Assembly (NCBI GenBank): GCA_937973685.1
Contig: CALJKJ010000042.1
Span: 1-64,000, forward strand
DNA: 64,000 bases
Direction: 5' to 3'
Source: an uncultured Flavobacteriales bacterium
Lineage (GTDB): Bacteria; Bacteroidota; Bacteroidia; Flavobacteriales_D; Crocinitomicaceae
Below, piece after piece: positions 27,688 to 36,900 of the stretch. Numbering within the stretch: the stretch's first letter is position 1; every line of letters begins with the position of its first letter. The notes below the pieces were generated by a model that worked only from the letters and a program-made list of their open reading frames with translations, searched no databases and was not told the origin of the DNA. The position numbers and the translations under genes are program-made.

Positions 27688-28923
27688 TTATTCGAATTCT
27701 GAGCGAAGAATTTTCATGACCTCTTCGATCGTTTCTTCTTCTAAATCTGTACGTTGTGCTAAATCAGCAACACTTATTTCTAATACCGATTTTGCAGTAT
27801 CACATCCAATAGCTTTCAACTCATCTAAGATCCAGCTATCGATTTCATCTGCAAATTCTTCTAAATCGACATCTTCAGCATCTGCTTCACCATCACGATA
27901 TACATCAATTTCGTATCCAGTCAATTTTCCAGCCAAACGAATGTTATATCCTCCTTTTCCAATTGCTAAAGAAACCTGATCTGGTTTCAAATAAACACTT
28001 GCACGTTTATCCTCTTCAGAAATTTCAACATTGGTAATTTTTGCTGGTGATAATGCACGTTGTATCAACAACACAGGATTATTGGTGTAATTAATTACGT
28101 CGATATTTTCATTTCTCAACTCACGAACGATACCGTGAATACGAGATCCTTTCATTCCAACACATGCTCCAACTGGATCAATGCGGTCATCATATGATTC
28201 AACAGCAACTTTTGCACGCTCTCCTGGCTCACGAACAATTCGTTTGATGGTAATCAAACCATCAAATACCTCAGGAACTTCCAATTCAAATAAACGTTCC
28301 AAAAATTCTGGAGCAATACGTGAAAGGATAATTACCGGAGAACTGTTACGCATGTCTACTTTCGATACAACCGCACGAACAGACTCACCTTTTTTGAAGT
28401 AATCTGATGGGATTTGTTCCGATTTTGGTAAAATCAACTCATTGTTTTCATCATCCAAAACCATGATTTCTTTCTTCCAAACTTGGTAAACCTCACCAGT
28501 AATGATTTCTCCAATACGCTCTTTGTATTTTTTATACAAATGATCTTTTTCTAACTCTAAAATTCGAGAAATCAAGTTTTGACGTAATGAGAGAATGTTT
28601 CTACGACCAAAGTCATTAAAACGAAACTCTTCGGATACCTCTTCACCGATTTCAAAATCCGGCTCTATTTTAATAGCATCCGAATACGCGATTTCTGTGT
28701 TTGAATCTTCAACTTCACCATCTGCAACGATTTCCTTATTCACGAAAATCTGAACGTCTCCTTTATCAATGTTAACAATCACATCAATGTGTTCGTCAGT
28801 GTTGAATTTCTTTTTCAACATTGCACGGAACACATCTTCAAGAACGTGTTGCATTGTTTGTTTGTCAATGCTTTTTAGTTCTTTAAACTCCGAAAACGAA
28901 TCTACTAATTCCAAGCTGTTCAT
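27688..28923 (-). CDS. nusA: Transcription termination/antitermination protein NusA
   Basis: 411 residues: N-terminal RNA polymerase-binding domain, S1 domain (GEIITGEVYQVWKKE), then KH1 and KH2 domains (GACVGMKGSRIHGIVREL and LAIGKGGYNIRLAGKLTGYEI), and a short C-terminal helical domain. It lacks the long acidic repeats of E. coli NusA, as is common outside Proteobacteria. Seven base pairs downstream of rimP. NusA is known in E. coli to affect its own operon's leader terminators; a comparable hairpin is present here upstream of rimP. Confidence 0.96.
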   Translation of the reverse strand: MNSLELVDSFSEFKELKSIDKQTMQHVLEDVFRAMLKKKFNTDEHIDVIVNIDKGDVQIFVNKEIVADGEVEDSNTEIAYSDAIKIEPDFEIGEEVSEEFRFNDFGRRNILSLRQNLISRILELEKDHLYKKYKERIGEIITGEVYQVWKKEIMVLDDENNELILPKSEQIPSDYFKKGESVRAVVSKVDMRNSSPVIILSRIAPEFLERLFELEVPEVFDGLITIKRIVREPGERAKVAVESYDDRIDPVGACVGMKGSRIHGIVRELRNENIDVINYTNNPVLLIQRALSPAKITNVEISEEDKRASVYLKPDQVSLAIGKGGYNIRLAGKLTGYEIDVYRDGEADAEDVDLEEFADEIDSWILDELKAIGCDTAKSVLEISVADLAQRTDLEEETIEEVMKILRSEFE

Positions 28924-28929
28924 AGCTTC

Positions 28930-29406
28930 CTATTTAAATGTAATAACAATTCTTGCTTCACTTATATCACTAAATGCAATCGCTTCCGTGATTACAACTA
29001 GTTCTTTTTTCTTTTTTCCTTCAATTTGTTGCTTTTCAGAACGTTCTAAAACAATTCCTTGTTCTGAAACAGCAGTCAGAATTCCCGATGTTTTTTCTTT
29101 GTTTTTCAACTTCACATCAAGTCCTCTTCCTATGTTTTTCACATATTGTGCATGCACACGTAACGGCTTGTCCAATCCTGCTGATGACACGTGTAACTCA
29201 AAATCAACTTCTTCACGATCTAGATTGTGTTCGATGTTTCGAGAAACCGACATGCAATCTTCAATCGATACGTTTCCTTCTGTTTTATCAAGTTCTAGAC
29301 GGATAACAAATGACGAGCTGATGCTTAATTCCACAATAAATAACTTATCGTCACGCTCTTGTATGCGCTCCTCTGCCAATGTCCGTACTAGTTGCTTTGT
29401 AATCAT
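28930..29406 (-). CDS. rimP: Ribosome maturation factor RimP
   Basis: 158 residues, needed for 30S subunit maturation. RimP features include the LFIVELSISSSFVIRLELD start of the alpha/beta domain, EGNVSIEDCMSVSRNIEHNLD, and FELHVSSAGLDKPLR. First gene of the conserved rimP-nusA-infB operon. Its ATG at 29406 follows a strong leader hairpin by only 13 nt. An ATG 8 nt upstream (29414) is out of frame and hits a stop after three codons (ATG AAA GTA TGA), overlapping the rimP start. Confidence 0.93.
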   Translation of the reverse strand: MITKQLVRTLAEERIQERDDKLFIVELSISSSFVIRLELDKTEGNVSIEDCMSVSRNIEHNLDREEVDFELHVSSAGLDKPLRVHAQYVKNIGRGLDVKLKNKEKTSGILTAVSEQGIVLERSEKQQIEGKKKKELVVITEAIAFSDISEARIVITFK

Positions 29407-29414
29407 ACTTTCAT

Positions 29415-29439
29415 AAAAAGAGGGGACTTGCGTCCCCTC
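29415..29439 (-). promoter_or_regulatory. Terminator-like leader hairpin upstream of rimP (putative attenuator)
   Basis: On the minus strand an 8-bp GC-rich stem GAGGGGAC/GTCCCCTC closed by a GNRA-type loop GCAA is followed at once by TTTTT. No gene lies upstream on this strand, so there is nothing for it to terminate except the transcript from the rimP promoter itself. It sits between the predicted start near 29457 and the rimP ATG. Confidence 0.6.
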
Positions 29440-29461
29440 ATCCTTTAATCAAAATGTGGTA

Positions 29462-29491
29462 CAAAGATACAAAACTTTTGTTGAAAATCAA
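29462..29491 (-). promoter_or_regulatory. Promoter of the rimP-nusA-infB operon
   Basis: TTG (29491-29489), a 19-nt spacer and TATCTTTG (29469-29462) on the minus strand fit the Bacteroidota consensus very well. The implied leader is about 50 nt. Confidence 0.6.
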
Positions 29492-29503
29492 GTTTTTGGA
29501 ATA

Positions 29504-29535
29504 TTTGTTTTAACTCCGCTGGAATTGTACTTTCG
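29504..29535 (+). promoter_or_regulatory. Promoter of the aldose epimerase-like gene
   Basis: TTTG (29504-29507), a 20-nt spacer and TACTTTCG (29528-29535, one base off the -7 consensus). It faces away from the rimP promoter and lies 18 nt before the ATG. Confidence 0.45.
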
Positions 29536-29553
29536 CTTTTCAAAAGAAAATAA

Positions 29554-30405
29554 ATGGATTTTATTCGTATTCAAGCAAACGGACTATCAGCACGCATTCA
29601 ATTAAAAGGTGCAGAATTGACTCATCTTGCAAGAGAAAATGGGGAAAATTTGATGTGGCGTGTTAATGACGCATTTTGGAATAGATGCGCGCCAGTATTA
29701 TTCCCAATTGTTGGAAAATTAAAAAATGATACCTTCCATTGGAACAAGCAAACTTACCACATGAAACAACATGGGTTTGCTCGTGATAGTCAATTTGAAA
29801 TTGTAGAGCAGTTTGCGCATAAAGTCGTTTTACAACTCATTGCAACGGATGAAACCAAACTACAATTTCCGTTTGACTTTCGATTAACCATTACTTATGA
29901 ATGCTCATCTACAGGACTTATAATCTCCCAAGAAGTTCACAATACCAACGAAAGTGATTTGCCTATTTCGTTTGGTGGACATCCAGGATTTCACTTAGCC
30001 GATTCTTTGGAGAACTATAAATTGGTTTTCCCAAATGCATTTACCGAAAAACGTTGGTTGATAGAAAACGGACTTTATACAGATGAATTTGAGGTAATGA
30101 AGATTAACAAAGAGCTTCTGCTAAATAATGACTTGTTTGCATCTGATGCCATCGTATTTAAAAATCCACCGTTTCAATCGGTTGATTTGGTGCATAAAAC
30201 ACGTGGTAAAATAGTTACAGTTTCTTGTGAAGATTGGGATGCAGTTGGATTTTGGACGAAAAAAGATGCCCCATTCTTTTGTATTGAACCATGGTGGGGA
30301 TGGGCCGATAAGAGCAATCAATCGGATGATTATCGGGAAAAAGAAGGGTTGTATTGGTTAAAAGCAAATGAACTTAAAACATTTACATATCGAATAAACG
30401 CATAA
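29554..30405 (+). CDS. Aldose 1-epimerase family protein (galactose mutarotase-like)
   Basis: 283 residues with the beta-supersandwich pattern of the mutarotase superfamily. LIWRVNDAFWNRCAPVLFPIVG-like sequence near residue 35, HGFARDSQF and GGHPGFHLAD carry the conserved histidines, and CIEPWWGWAD near the C-terminus holds the probable catalytic glutamate. This subgroup resembles LacX-type or hexose-6-phosphate epimerases; the exact sugar is unknown. Single gene with its own promoter and terminator. Confidence 0.9.
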   Translation: MDFIRIQANGLSARIQLKGAELTHLARENGENLMWRVNDAFWNRCAPVLFPIVGKLKNDTFHWNKQTYHMKQHGFARDSQFEIVEQFAHKVVLQLIATDETKLQFPFDFRLTITYECSSTGLIISQEVHNTNESDLPISFGGHPGFHLADSLENYKLVFPNAFTEKRWLIENGLYTDEFEVMKINKELLLNNDLFASDAIVFKNPPFQSVDLVHKTRGKIVTVSCEDWDAVGFWTKKDAPFFCIEPWWGWADKSNQSDDYREKEGLYWLKANELKTFTYRINA

Positions 30406-30406
30406 A

Positions 30407-30436
30407 AAAAAGCTGTCTCAATAGAAACAGCTTTTT
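30407..30436. terminator. Bidirectional terminator between the epimerase gene and purD
   Basis: AAAAAGCTGT (30407-30416) pairs with ACAGCTTTTT (30427-30436), with T-runs on both strands, between convergent stops. Confidence 0.85.
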
Positions 30437-30454
30437 AATAAATTATTCAGTTAA

Positions 30455-31735
30455 TCAATTTTTCTTTACATCAAATCCGATGTCTTTTCTGTAATTAGCG
30501 TTTTCAAATTGAATCTTTTCAATTGATTTATATGATCTCTCTAATGCACTTTCTAGGTTTTTTCCATATGAAGTAACCGCTAAAACGCGTCCACCATTTG
30601 AAATAACAACTGGTCCGTCACTTGCTGTTCCTGCATGGAAAACAATACTTTCAGTTACATTATTAATGCCTTGAATCACTTTCCCTTTTTCATAAGCTTC
30701 TGGATAACCTCCAGCAACCATCATGACAGTACAAGCACTTCTATCTTCAAATTGAACGTCACATTCTGATAATGTGTTTGTTGCAACTCCTTCTAATAAA
30801 TCAAGCAAATCGGAACGTAATCGTGGCATAACAACTTCTGTTTCTGGATCACCCATTCTGCAATTGTATTCAATTACAAAAGGCTCACCTTTCACATTGA
30901 TTAAGCCAAAGAAAACAAATCCTTTGTACAAGATTTTATCTTGTTTTAATCCTTTTATTGTTGGGATAATGATTTGATTTTCAATCTTATCCATGTATGT
31001 TTTATCGCAAAAAGGAACTGGAGAAACAGCACCCATTCCGCCTGTATTCAATCCATTGTCACCTTCGCCAATGCGTTTGTAATCTTTTGCTTCAGGTAAA
31101 ATTTTATACGAATCACCATCTGTTAACACAAAGACTGAACATTCAATTCCAGTTAAAAATTGTTCAATAACAACGCGTGAACTAGCTTCCCCAAATTTGG
31201 CGTCTGCTAGCATGTTTTTCAACTCCGCTTTTGCTTCTGCTAAATCAGTTAAAATTAATACGCCTTTTCCAGCTGCAAGACCATCTGCTTTTAATACATA
31301 TGGCGCTTTCATGCTTTCTAGAAACGCGTACCCTTTTTCAAGTGTGTCTTTAGTAAACGTCGCGTATTTAGCTGTTGGAATTCCGTGACGCATCATAAAG
31401 GCTTTTGCAAAATCTTTGCTACCTTCTAATTGAGCCGCTTCTTTTGATGGTCCAATAACTGGAACGTTTTTTAATTGTTCATCAGCTAAAAAGAAATCAT
31501 GAATACCCAAAACAAGTGGATCTTCAGGACCTACAACAACCATCGAAATACTTTCTTTTAAAACAAATGCTTTGATTGCTTGAAAATCAGTTGCAGACAT
31601 ATCAACATTTGTACCATGTAAGCGTGTACCTGCATTTCCTGGCGCAATGAACAACTGCTCTAAATGTGAACTTTGCGCTATTTTCCAAGACATAGCATGT
31701 TCGCGACCTCCAGAGCCTAATAAAAGAATACGCAT
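30455..31735 (-). CDS. purD: Phosphoribosylamine-glycine ligase
   Basis: Second step of de novo purine synthesis, ATP-dependent GAR formation. 426 residues: LLLGSGGREHAMSWK at the N-terminus, the ATP-grasp core with VLKADGLAAGKGV, and EYNCRMGDPETEVVMPRL as the family signature. One base downstream of the purQ stop region; the two are likely translationally coupled. It sits with purQ, while purN and purH lie 20-25 kb away. Confidence 0.97.
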   Translation of the reverse strand: MRILLLGSGGREHAMSWKIAQSSHLEQLFIAPGNAGTRLHGTNVDMSATDFQAIKAFVLKESISMVVVGPEDPLVLGIHDFFLADEQLKNVPVIGPSKEAAQLEGSKDFAKAFMMRHGIPTAKYATFTKDTLEKGYAFLESMKAPYVLKADGLAAGKGVLILTDLAEAKAELKNMLADAKFGEASSRVVIEQFLTGIECSVFVLTDGDSYKILPEAKDYKRIGEGDNGLNTGGMGAVSPVPFCDKTYMDKIENQIIIPTIKGLKQDKILYKGFVFFGLINVKGEPFVIEYNCRMGDPETEVVMPRLRSDLLDLLEGVATNTLSECDVQFEDRSACTVMMVAGGYPEAYEKGKVIQGINNVTESIVFHAGTASDGPVVISNGGRVLAVTSYGKNLESALERSYKSIEKIQFENANYRKDIGFDVKKN

Positions 31736-31736
31736 A

Positions 31737-32423
31737 TTAGCAGAATTTCAAAATAGATTCAAAAAAACGTTTCCCGTCTTGATTTGCCAAATTTGCGTCA
31801 GCAGCACGTTCTGGGTGAGGCATCATTCCAAACACATTTCGTTGTTTGTTGCAAATTCCAGCAATATTCAACAACGAACCGTTTGGATTGAATTCATCCG
31901 CAACTTCGCCATTTTCTGAACAATATTTAAATAATAGCTGATCGTTATCTAAAATAGACTTCATGGTTTCATCCGCAGCATAAAAACGCCCTTCACCATG
32001 AGCAATTGGAATTTTGTATGCTTTTTCCAAATCAAGTCCTTTTGTGATAGCCGTTTCAGCAGTAGCTGGTTTTAAGAACACATTTTTGCAGATAAACTTT
32101 TGAGTATTGTTGTGCAACAAAGCACCTTCCAACAAACCTGATTCGGTTAAGATTTGGAAACCATTACAAATTCCCATTACATAACCACCTTTGTTTGCAT
32201 GATTGATGACTTCACCCATTATTGGGGACAATTTTGCAATTGCGCCAGAACGCAAGTAATCTCCATAGGAAAATCCACCAGGTAAAATAACAAAATCAAC
32301 ACCTTTTAAATCAGTGTCTTTATGCCACAAACGTTCAACTTTTTGTCCCATGATATTTTCCAAGACATATGCCATGTCTTCATCACAATTGGAACCAGGA
32401 AAGGTTACTACACCAAACTTCAT
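31737..32423 (-). CDS. purQ: Phosphoribosylformylglycinamidine synthase, glutaminase subunit PurQ
   Basis: 228 residues, class I glutamine amidotransferase. It starts KFGVVTFPGSNCDEDM, the catalytic Cys is in VMGICNGFQIL and the His/Glu pair is in GMMPHPERA. It supplies ammonia for FGAM synthesis and needs PurL and PurS, which are not in this window. A small purQ rather than a fused large PurL therefore implies a three-subunit enzyme. A TAACTTTG box (32478-32471) may be its promoter, and a 5-bp inverted repeat (GACAC/GTGTC) lies in the leader. Confidence 0.95.
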   Translation of the reverse strand: MKFGVVTFPGSNCDEDMAYVLENIMGQKVERLWHKDTDLKGVDFVILPGGFSYGDYLRSGAIAKLSPIMGEVINHANKGGYVMGICNGFQILTESGLLEGALLHNNTQKFICKNVFLKPATAETAITKGLDLEKAYKIPIAHGEGRFYAADETMKSILDNDQLLFKYCSENGEVADEFNPNGSLLNIAGICNKQRNVFGMMPHPERAADANLANQDGKRFFESILKFC

Positions 32424-32487
32424 CGCTATCTATTTTCGACACAAAATTCGTGTCATTATTTGAATGTTGGCAAAGTTAGTCAATCGT

Positions 32488-33465
32488 TTACAACAACCAC
32501 TGCGAATGAAGGAAAAATTTAACAACAGCCAACAAAAAAGTAGCATAAAAAAACCAAGTCGCTACTTCCTTCCAAAACTTGTGAATAAAGGCAAATGTAA
32601 AGAAAAAAGACAGTGGAATAAATATCAAATTAAACCAGTCCAGTTGTTGATAAAAAATTAAATCTGAGGCGCCCAATAGTACAGCTCCTACTAAAATCCA
32701 AAGCATAGCACTGTTTAATTTCTTGAACCTTACAGTACTTTTGATCAACCGTACACGAATACCAATAATACTCAATAAGAATAAGAAAAAAATAGCCAGT
32801 CCTGAAGCATAATATAACATTGATTCATACTGAACAGGTTGATTGGTCGCTTTTAAAACATTTAAATTGATTGAGTGACCTGAAAACCACCAAAACATCA
32901 ACCCGTTGAAAATTGGGAATGCTGCGCCAATTAACAACATGACCCATTCTTTTAGAAAAAATGATTTCAAAGCCCACAAAGCAAAGGATAAAAAAAGAAG
33001 CAAAATTGCAGATTGAGGAAATACAACCACCCCAATACCTGCAAAGAATGCTGCATTGAAAGCTTGTTTACGGTTATCTTCGTTTGAACGCATTTGAAAC
33101 AAAATTCGAATTACTTGTAACCAGCAAAAATGAACAATTAGTAAGGCGTCAAATTGATAAAATGAAAAACTAAACGACATCAATACCACATAAAACAACG
33201 CTGGTGCATAAGTGTTTCTATCCAAAAACTCGTGTTCATTAAACAACCGGTTCAATTGCAATGCGTTCAAACCTATTACCAATGCTGCAGGAATACCGGT
33301 CCACCAATCGTTAAATAAAGCTGTTTTACCGAGTAAGCCTAAGGAAATTTCTTGAAATGTTTGGTGAAAGTGAAAATACCCATTGAGTAATTGAAATAAC
33401 GCAATGATTGGAATTAAAAAAATTAATACCAAGGGTTGGTTACTCAAAAACGATCTCAACATCAT
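32488..33465 (-). CDS. DUF6427-like polytopic membrane protein
   Basis: 325 residues with about nine hydrophobic helices, no signal peptide and no catalytic motif. The N-terminus (LRSFLSNQPLVLIFLIPIIAL) and the SFYQFDALLIVHFCWLQVI segment fit the Bacteroidota family I know as DUF6427. Function unknown. A TAAATTCG box (33477-33470) lies 4 nt before the first ATG. Located between GNAT and purQ on the same strand with short gaps. Confidence 0.65.
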   Translation of the reverse strand: MMLRSFLSNQPLVLIFLIPIIALFQLLNGYFHFHQTFQEISLGLLGKTALFNDWWTGIPAALVIGLNALQLNRLFNEHEFLDRNTYAPALFYVVLMSFSFSFYQFDALLIVHFCWLQVIRILFQMRSNEDNRKQAFNAAFFAGIGVVVFPQSAILLLFLSFALWALKSFFLKEWVMLLIGAAFPIFNGLMFWWFSGHSINLNVLKATNQPVQYESMLYYASGLAIFFLFLLSIIGIRVRLIKSTVRFKKLNSAMLWILVGAVLLGASDLIFYQQLDWFNLIFIPLSFFFTFAFIHKFWKEVATWFFYATFLLAVVKFFLHSQWLL

Positions 33466-33502
33466 AGTGCGAATTTAGTGTTTTCTGAAAATTAAACAGG
33501 AA

Positions 33503-33943
33503 TTAAAAGAACAAACGCCCGTTAATCCATTCATCGTCTAACAACGCAGCTTGTTTTCTATAAAATGCTAATGCCGGTTCATTCCAAGCTAATACTTGCC
33601 AATCCATTCGTTTTACATTATTCGATTTGGCTGCTGAAACAACTGCATCGAAAAGTTGCTTGCCAATTCCATGTTGACGAAAAGTTGGTTGAACAAATAA
33701 ATCTTCTAAATACAAACATTGTCCTTTCCAGGTGGAATACGCAAAATAATACAAGGCAAATCCGACAATTTCTCCTTGAATTTCTGCTACAATTGCATGA
33801 CATATCTTTTTTTCGAATAAATCACGCTGCAAATTAGCGGCTGTATTGATAACCTCATTTGGGGCTTTTTCATAAACTGCTAATGCATGGATTAACTCCA
33901 AAATTTTTACCTCATCTCCTTGTTGTGCTTCTCGAAGTCGCAT
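33503..33943 (-). CDS. GNAT family N-acetyltransferase
   Basis: 146 residues from the ATG at 33943, one base after the sprA stop; a GTG at 33955 would overlap sprA and is less likely. The acetyl-CoA-binding motif A is YLEDLFVQPTFRQHGIGKQLFDAVV, followed by MDWQVLAWNEPALAFYRKQ. The layout resembles spermidine/diamine acetyltransferases, but the substrate cannot be told. Probably cotranscribed with sprA by read-through. Confidence 0.88.
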   Translation of the reverse strand: MRLREAQQGDEVKILELIHALAVYEKAPNEVINTAANLQRDLFEKKICHAIVAEIQGEIVGFALYYFAYSTWKGQCLYLEDLFVQPTFRQHGIGKQLFDAVVSAAKSNNVKRMDWQVLAWNEPALAFYRKQAALLDDEWINGRLFF

Positions 33944-33944
33944 G

Positions 33945-36900
33945 TTATAATCCACCTAAATTGAAGCGTAATTTAAATCCAGTACTCAAATTCCCAGTTG
34001 GATATGAAGTCCCTATTTTTGGAGTTGTAATCACTTGGTCGTAATAAAATTGAAGGGTCAAATTAGTTCCCAAGTTGTAATCCAACGATGTTTTGATTGA
34101 AACAACTTTCTGACCGGCAGTTGCTTGATTTGTTCCTTCAATCACACGTCGAATAACAGTAACATTATCTCTGAACGTAAAGTCAAATCGGAAGTTTAAT
34201 GGATTTTCAACTTTTCGGTTATTGATCTTAAATGGAAAACGAACTTTGGCAAATTTATATCCCGTTCCAATCACTATTTCATTACCTAGCACTTCCGTCA
34301 ATTGATTGTTGTTTAATGACAAAGTTGACGAACGATCACGTTTGATTTCAAACTTGGTAATCAACCCTTGATTTTTAATTGTCCAAGTAGCATCTAAGCC
34401 GATTAAAGGTGAAAAACGCTCTGATATAGTAATGTTCTGAACATTATTAAACGAAATAAAATTATCATTCAAATCGCGCGCTGTAGCATGACCGTTTGCA
34501 TCTGATACAGCGTTCAAATTAGACATTACTCCAGACATACTCACTGATGATGAATATGCATGGCGAACAACAAAATTCTTTACATATTTTTTCATGAACT
34601 CGAATTTTGAAAGTCCATTGTAATTAACCGTCCAGTTTGGTAAGGGTGCTGAATTGAATGGATTGATAGATCGATCGTTTACTTTTTTATTTGTGAAAGC
34701 GGATAAGAATGATCCAATCAACACTTCTTGTTGCGTTTGACCATATCCATTTGCATAACCATTAATAATTCCAATTGAATTGGCGTTTTGAGCGCCCAAG
34801 TAAGCTGAAACTTCTTTGGTGTGGTCCCTCAAATAATTAAAGTTTGGAGAGTAATAATTGTCCTTACTCGATAACTTCTCAAAAGCACTTCCAATAGATA
34901 TCGTTGAATAAGTTAACGATGACGTTTGCATTGAACTTTGTGATTCAAAAACATTTGTCAATGGATTGAAACGGAAAAAGTCACTCGTGTTTTGTGTTAA
35001 CGTTTTGTTCATTGATAAATCAATGGTGAAATCTTTGAATGGCTCTAACGTAGCACGGGCATTAAAAATTTGATTGTGAGTCAACGCGTGCTGGCGATTG
35101 ATTGCTGGATTAGTTGTCAACCATCCGTTATCCGCAGCAGTTCTAGCAAAATTGTAACCTGTTTGTTGCCCAGAAACCGAATACGATTGCTGACCAAATA
35201 AAAATCCACCTAGACCTTGGCTAAAGTTTGGATTGTAACCCAATATACTCGTTTCTTGATTATATCCTGGTAAAAGAGTTCCATCAGTTTGCGCATAAGT
35301 AGCAGATACAGTGCGAACAGACATGACTAATCGCCCTATAAATCCTACAACAGGATTGAGTTTTTTCTCTAATCGCTCTTTGCGTTTTTGTTCCCTATCG
35401 AATTGTCGTTTTTTTCTTTCCCATTGACGCAATTCTTTTTTTGTCATTTCTTCAACTGGCTTCGGAGGTTTTAACTCCGCTTTTTGTTTCGGTTTATTTG
35501 CATCTTTCGGTTTGTCTTCTTGTTTGGAATCGGTGCCTAATTTTGAATCAGCTGCCTTTGCACGACCACTTTTTCCATCACCATTTATTTTCTTAAACAA
35601 AGGAACCTTGTTGTAAAAATTGGTGAAATTCATCTGTAATTGAGCGTTCACTGTTCTGCTATTTTGCATCACATTTCCATACGATTCTTGACCAAGAGGT
35701 GCGCGTTGCCAATTATAAGTACCCGCATATTTCACATTTCCAGTTACCCAATTAACAATTGGAATTTTGTCAAACGGCACATTATACGACAACGAATAAT
35801 CGTGAGTGTAATCCATTGTTTTACCCAATGTACGCATCTGGTTCCAAACAGTATCTTTAAAAACACGATAACTTTCAGGATCGTTTTTTCTGTCTACAGC
35901 TCCATTTCCCTCGTCAAAAATGGCACGAGAAGTAGCGTTAAAAGTTGTTTTAAGATTTTTAGTGAAATCCCACCCGACTTTATATGTTCTGTTCCAATTA
36001 AAGTTTTTAACGTATACTGGTGTAAATTCAAAAGATGAATTGGTGTCAATTGTGTTTCTCACCTGACGTTCGTTATAATTTCGCATCACGTCATTGGTAA
36101 ACGAAATTGTTTTTGGCGTTAATGATAAATTCATGTCGCGAACAATAGCCCACCAAGGTTTGTCTTGCATGAATTTCACTTTCTTAAAAGGCTCTAACGG
36201 TTTCGTTGTGAAAGTATAGGCATATGCCAAATTTCCTTTCCATGTTTTAACACGATCATATTTTGTGTTGAAGTCCCTGTGGAAGTTCTCTCCATAAGAA
36301 TAACCTGCAGTCCAATTGGATATGCTATACATGTGTGCTTTTTTACCAGCTCCCAATTCTTTTCGAACCCCTTGAAAATTATACGAACGTCTTTCCGTAA
36401 AATCTTGTGAAATGCGCGCAACACTTCTTCTTGAATCGCTGTCGTATTGGTTCAAGCGAATATCTGGATTAAACGGGTCGTATTCCGGATTAATAACCCC
36501 AACCGAATATCCGTAAAAGAATGGAACCGTCACTTTTGCACGTGATCCAAAAAACTGTCCCAATTGAACTGTTGATTGGAAATCAAATCCGATTTTTTGA
36601 TTACGCTGTCTTTCTTGAACACGACTATCAACTGCTCCCCAATTGACGCCAGAATAATTTCCAGACATGGTAACATTTGCAAAGTCAGCTGCCTGTAATT
36701 GCATCTGAGCAACAGCAGCAGAACCTCCATCATCAACAAAATCAGACAAGCGCAATTCATTCAACCAAACTTGAGCACATTTTGCTAATCCATCATCATT
36801 CCAAGGAGTTTGTGCTGATTTACTTGGGTTACGTACACCAATCATAATGGTGCGAATACCTTGTAAATTGGGACTTCCTTTCACTTTGATGCGACGGTCT

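Noticed and set aside
29415..29439. Leader hairpin as the terminator of the epimerase gene
   Set aside because: That gene is on the other strand and runs away from the hairpin; its T-run is on the minus strand.
33944..33955. GTG start of the acetyltransferase inside sprA
   Set aside because: The ATG at 33943 follows the sprA stop by one base and yields a complete GNAT domain.
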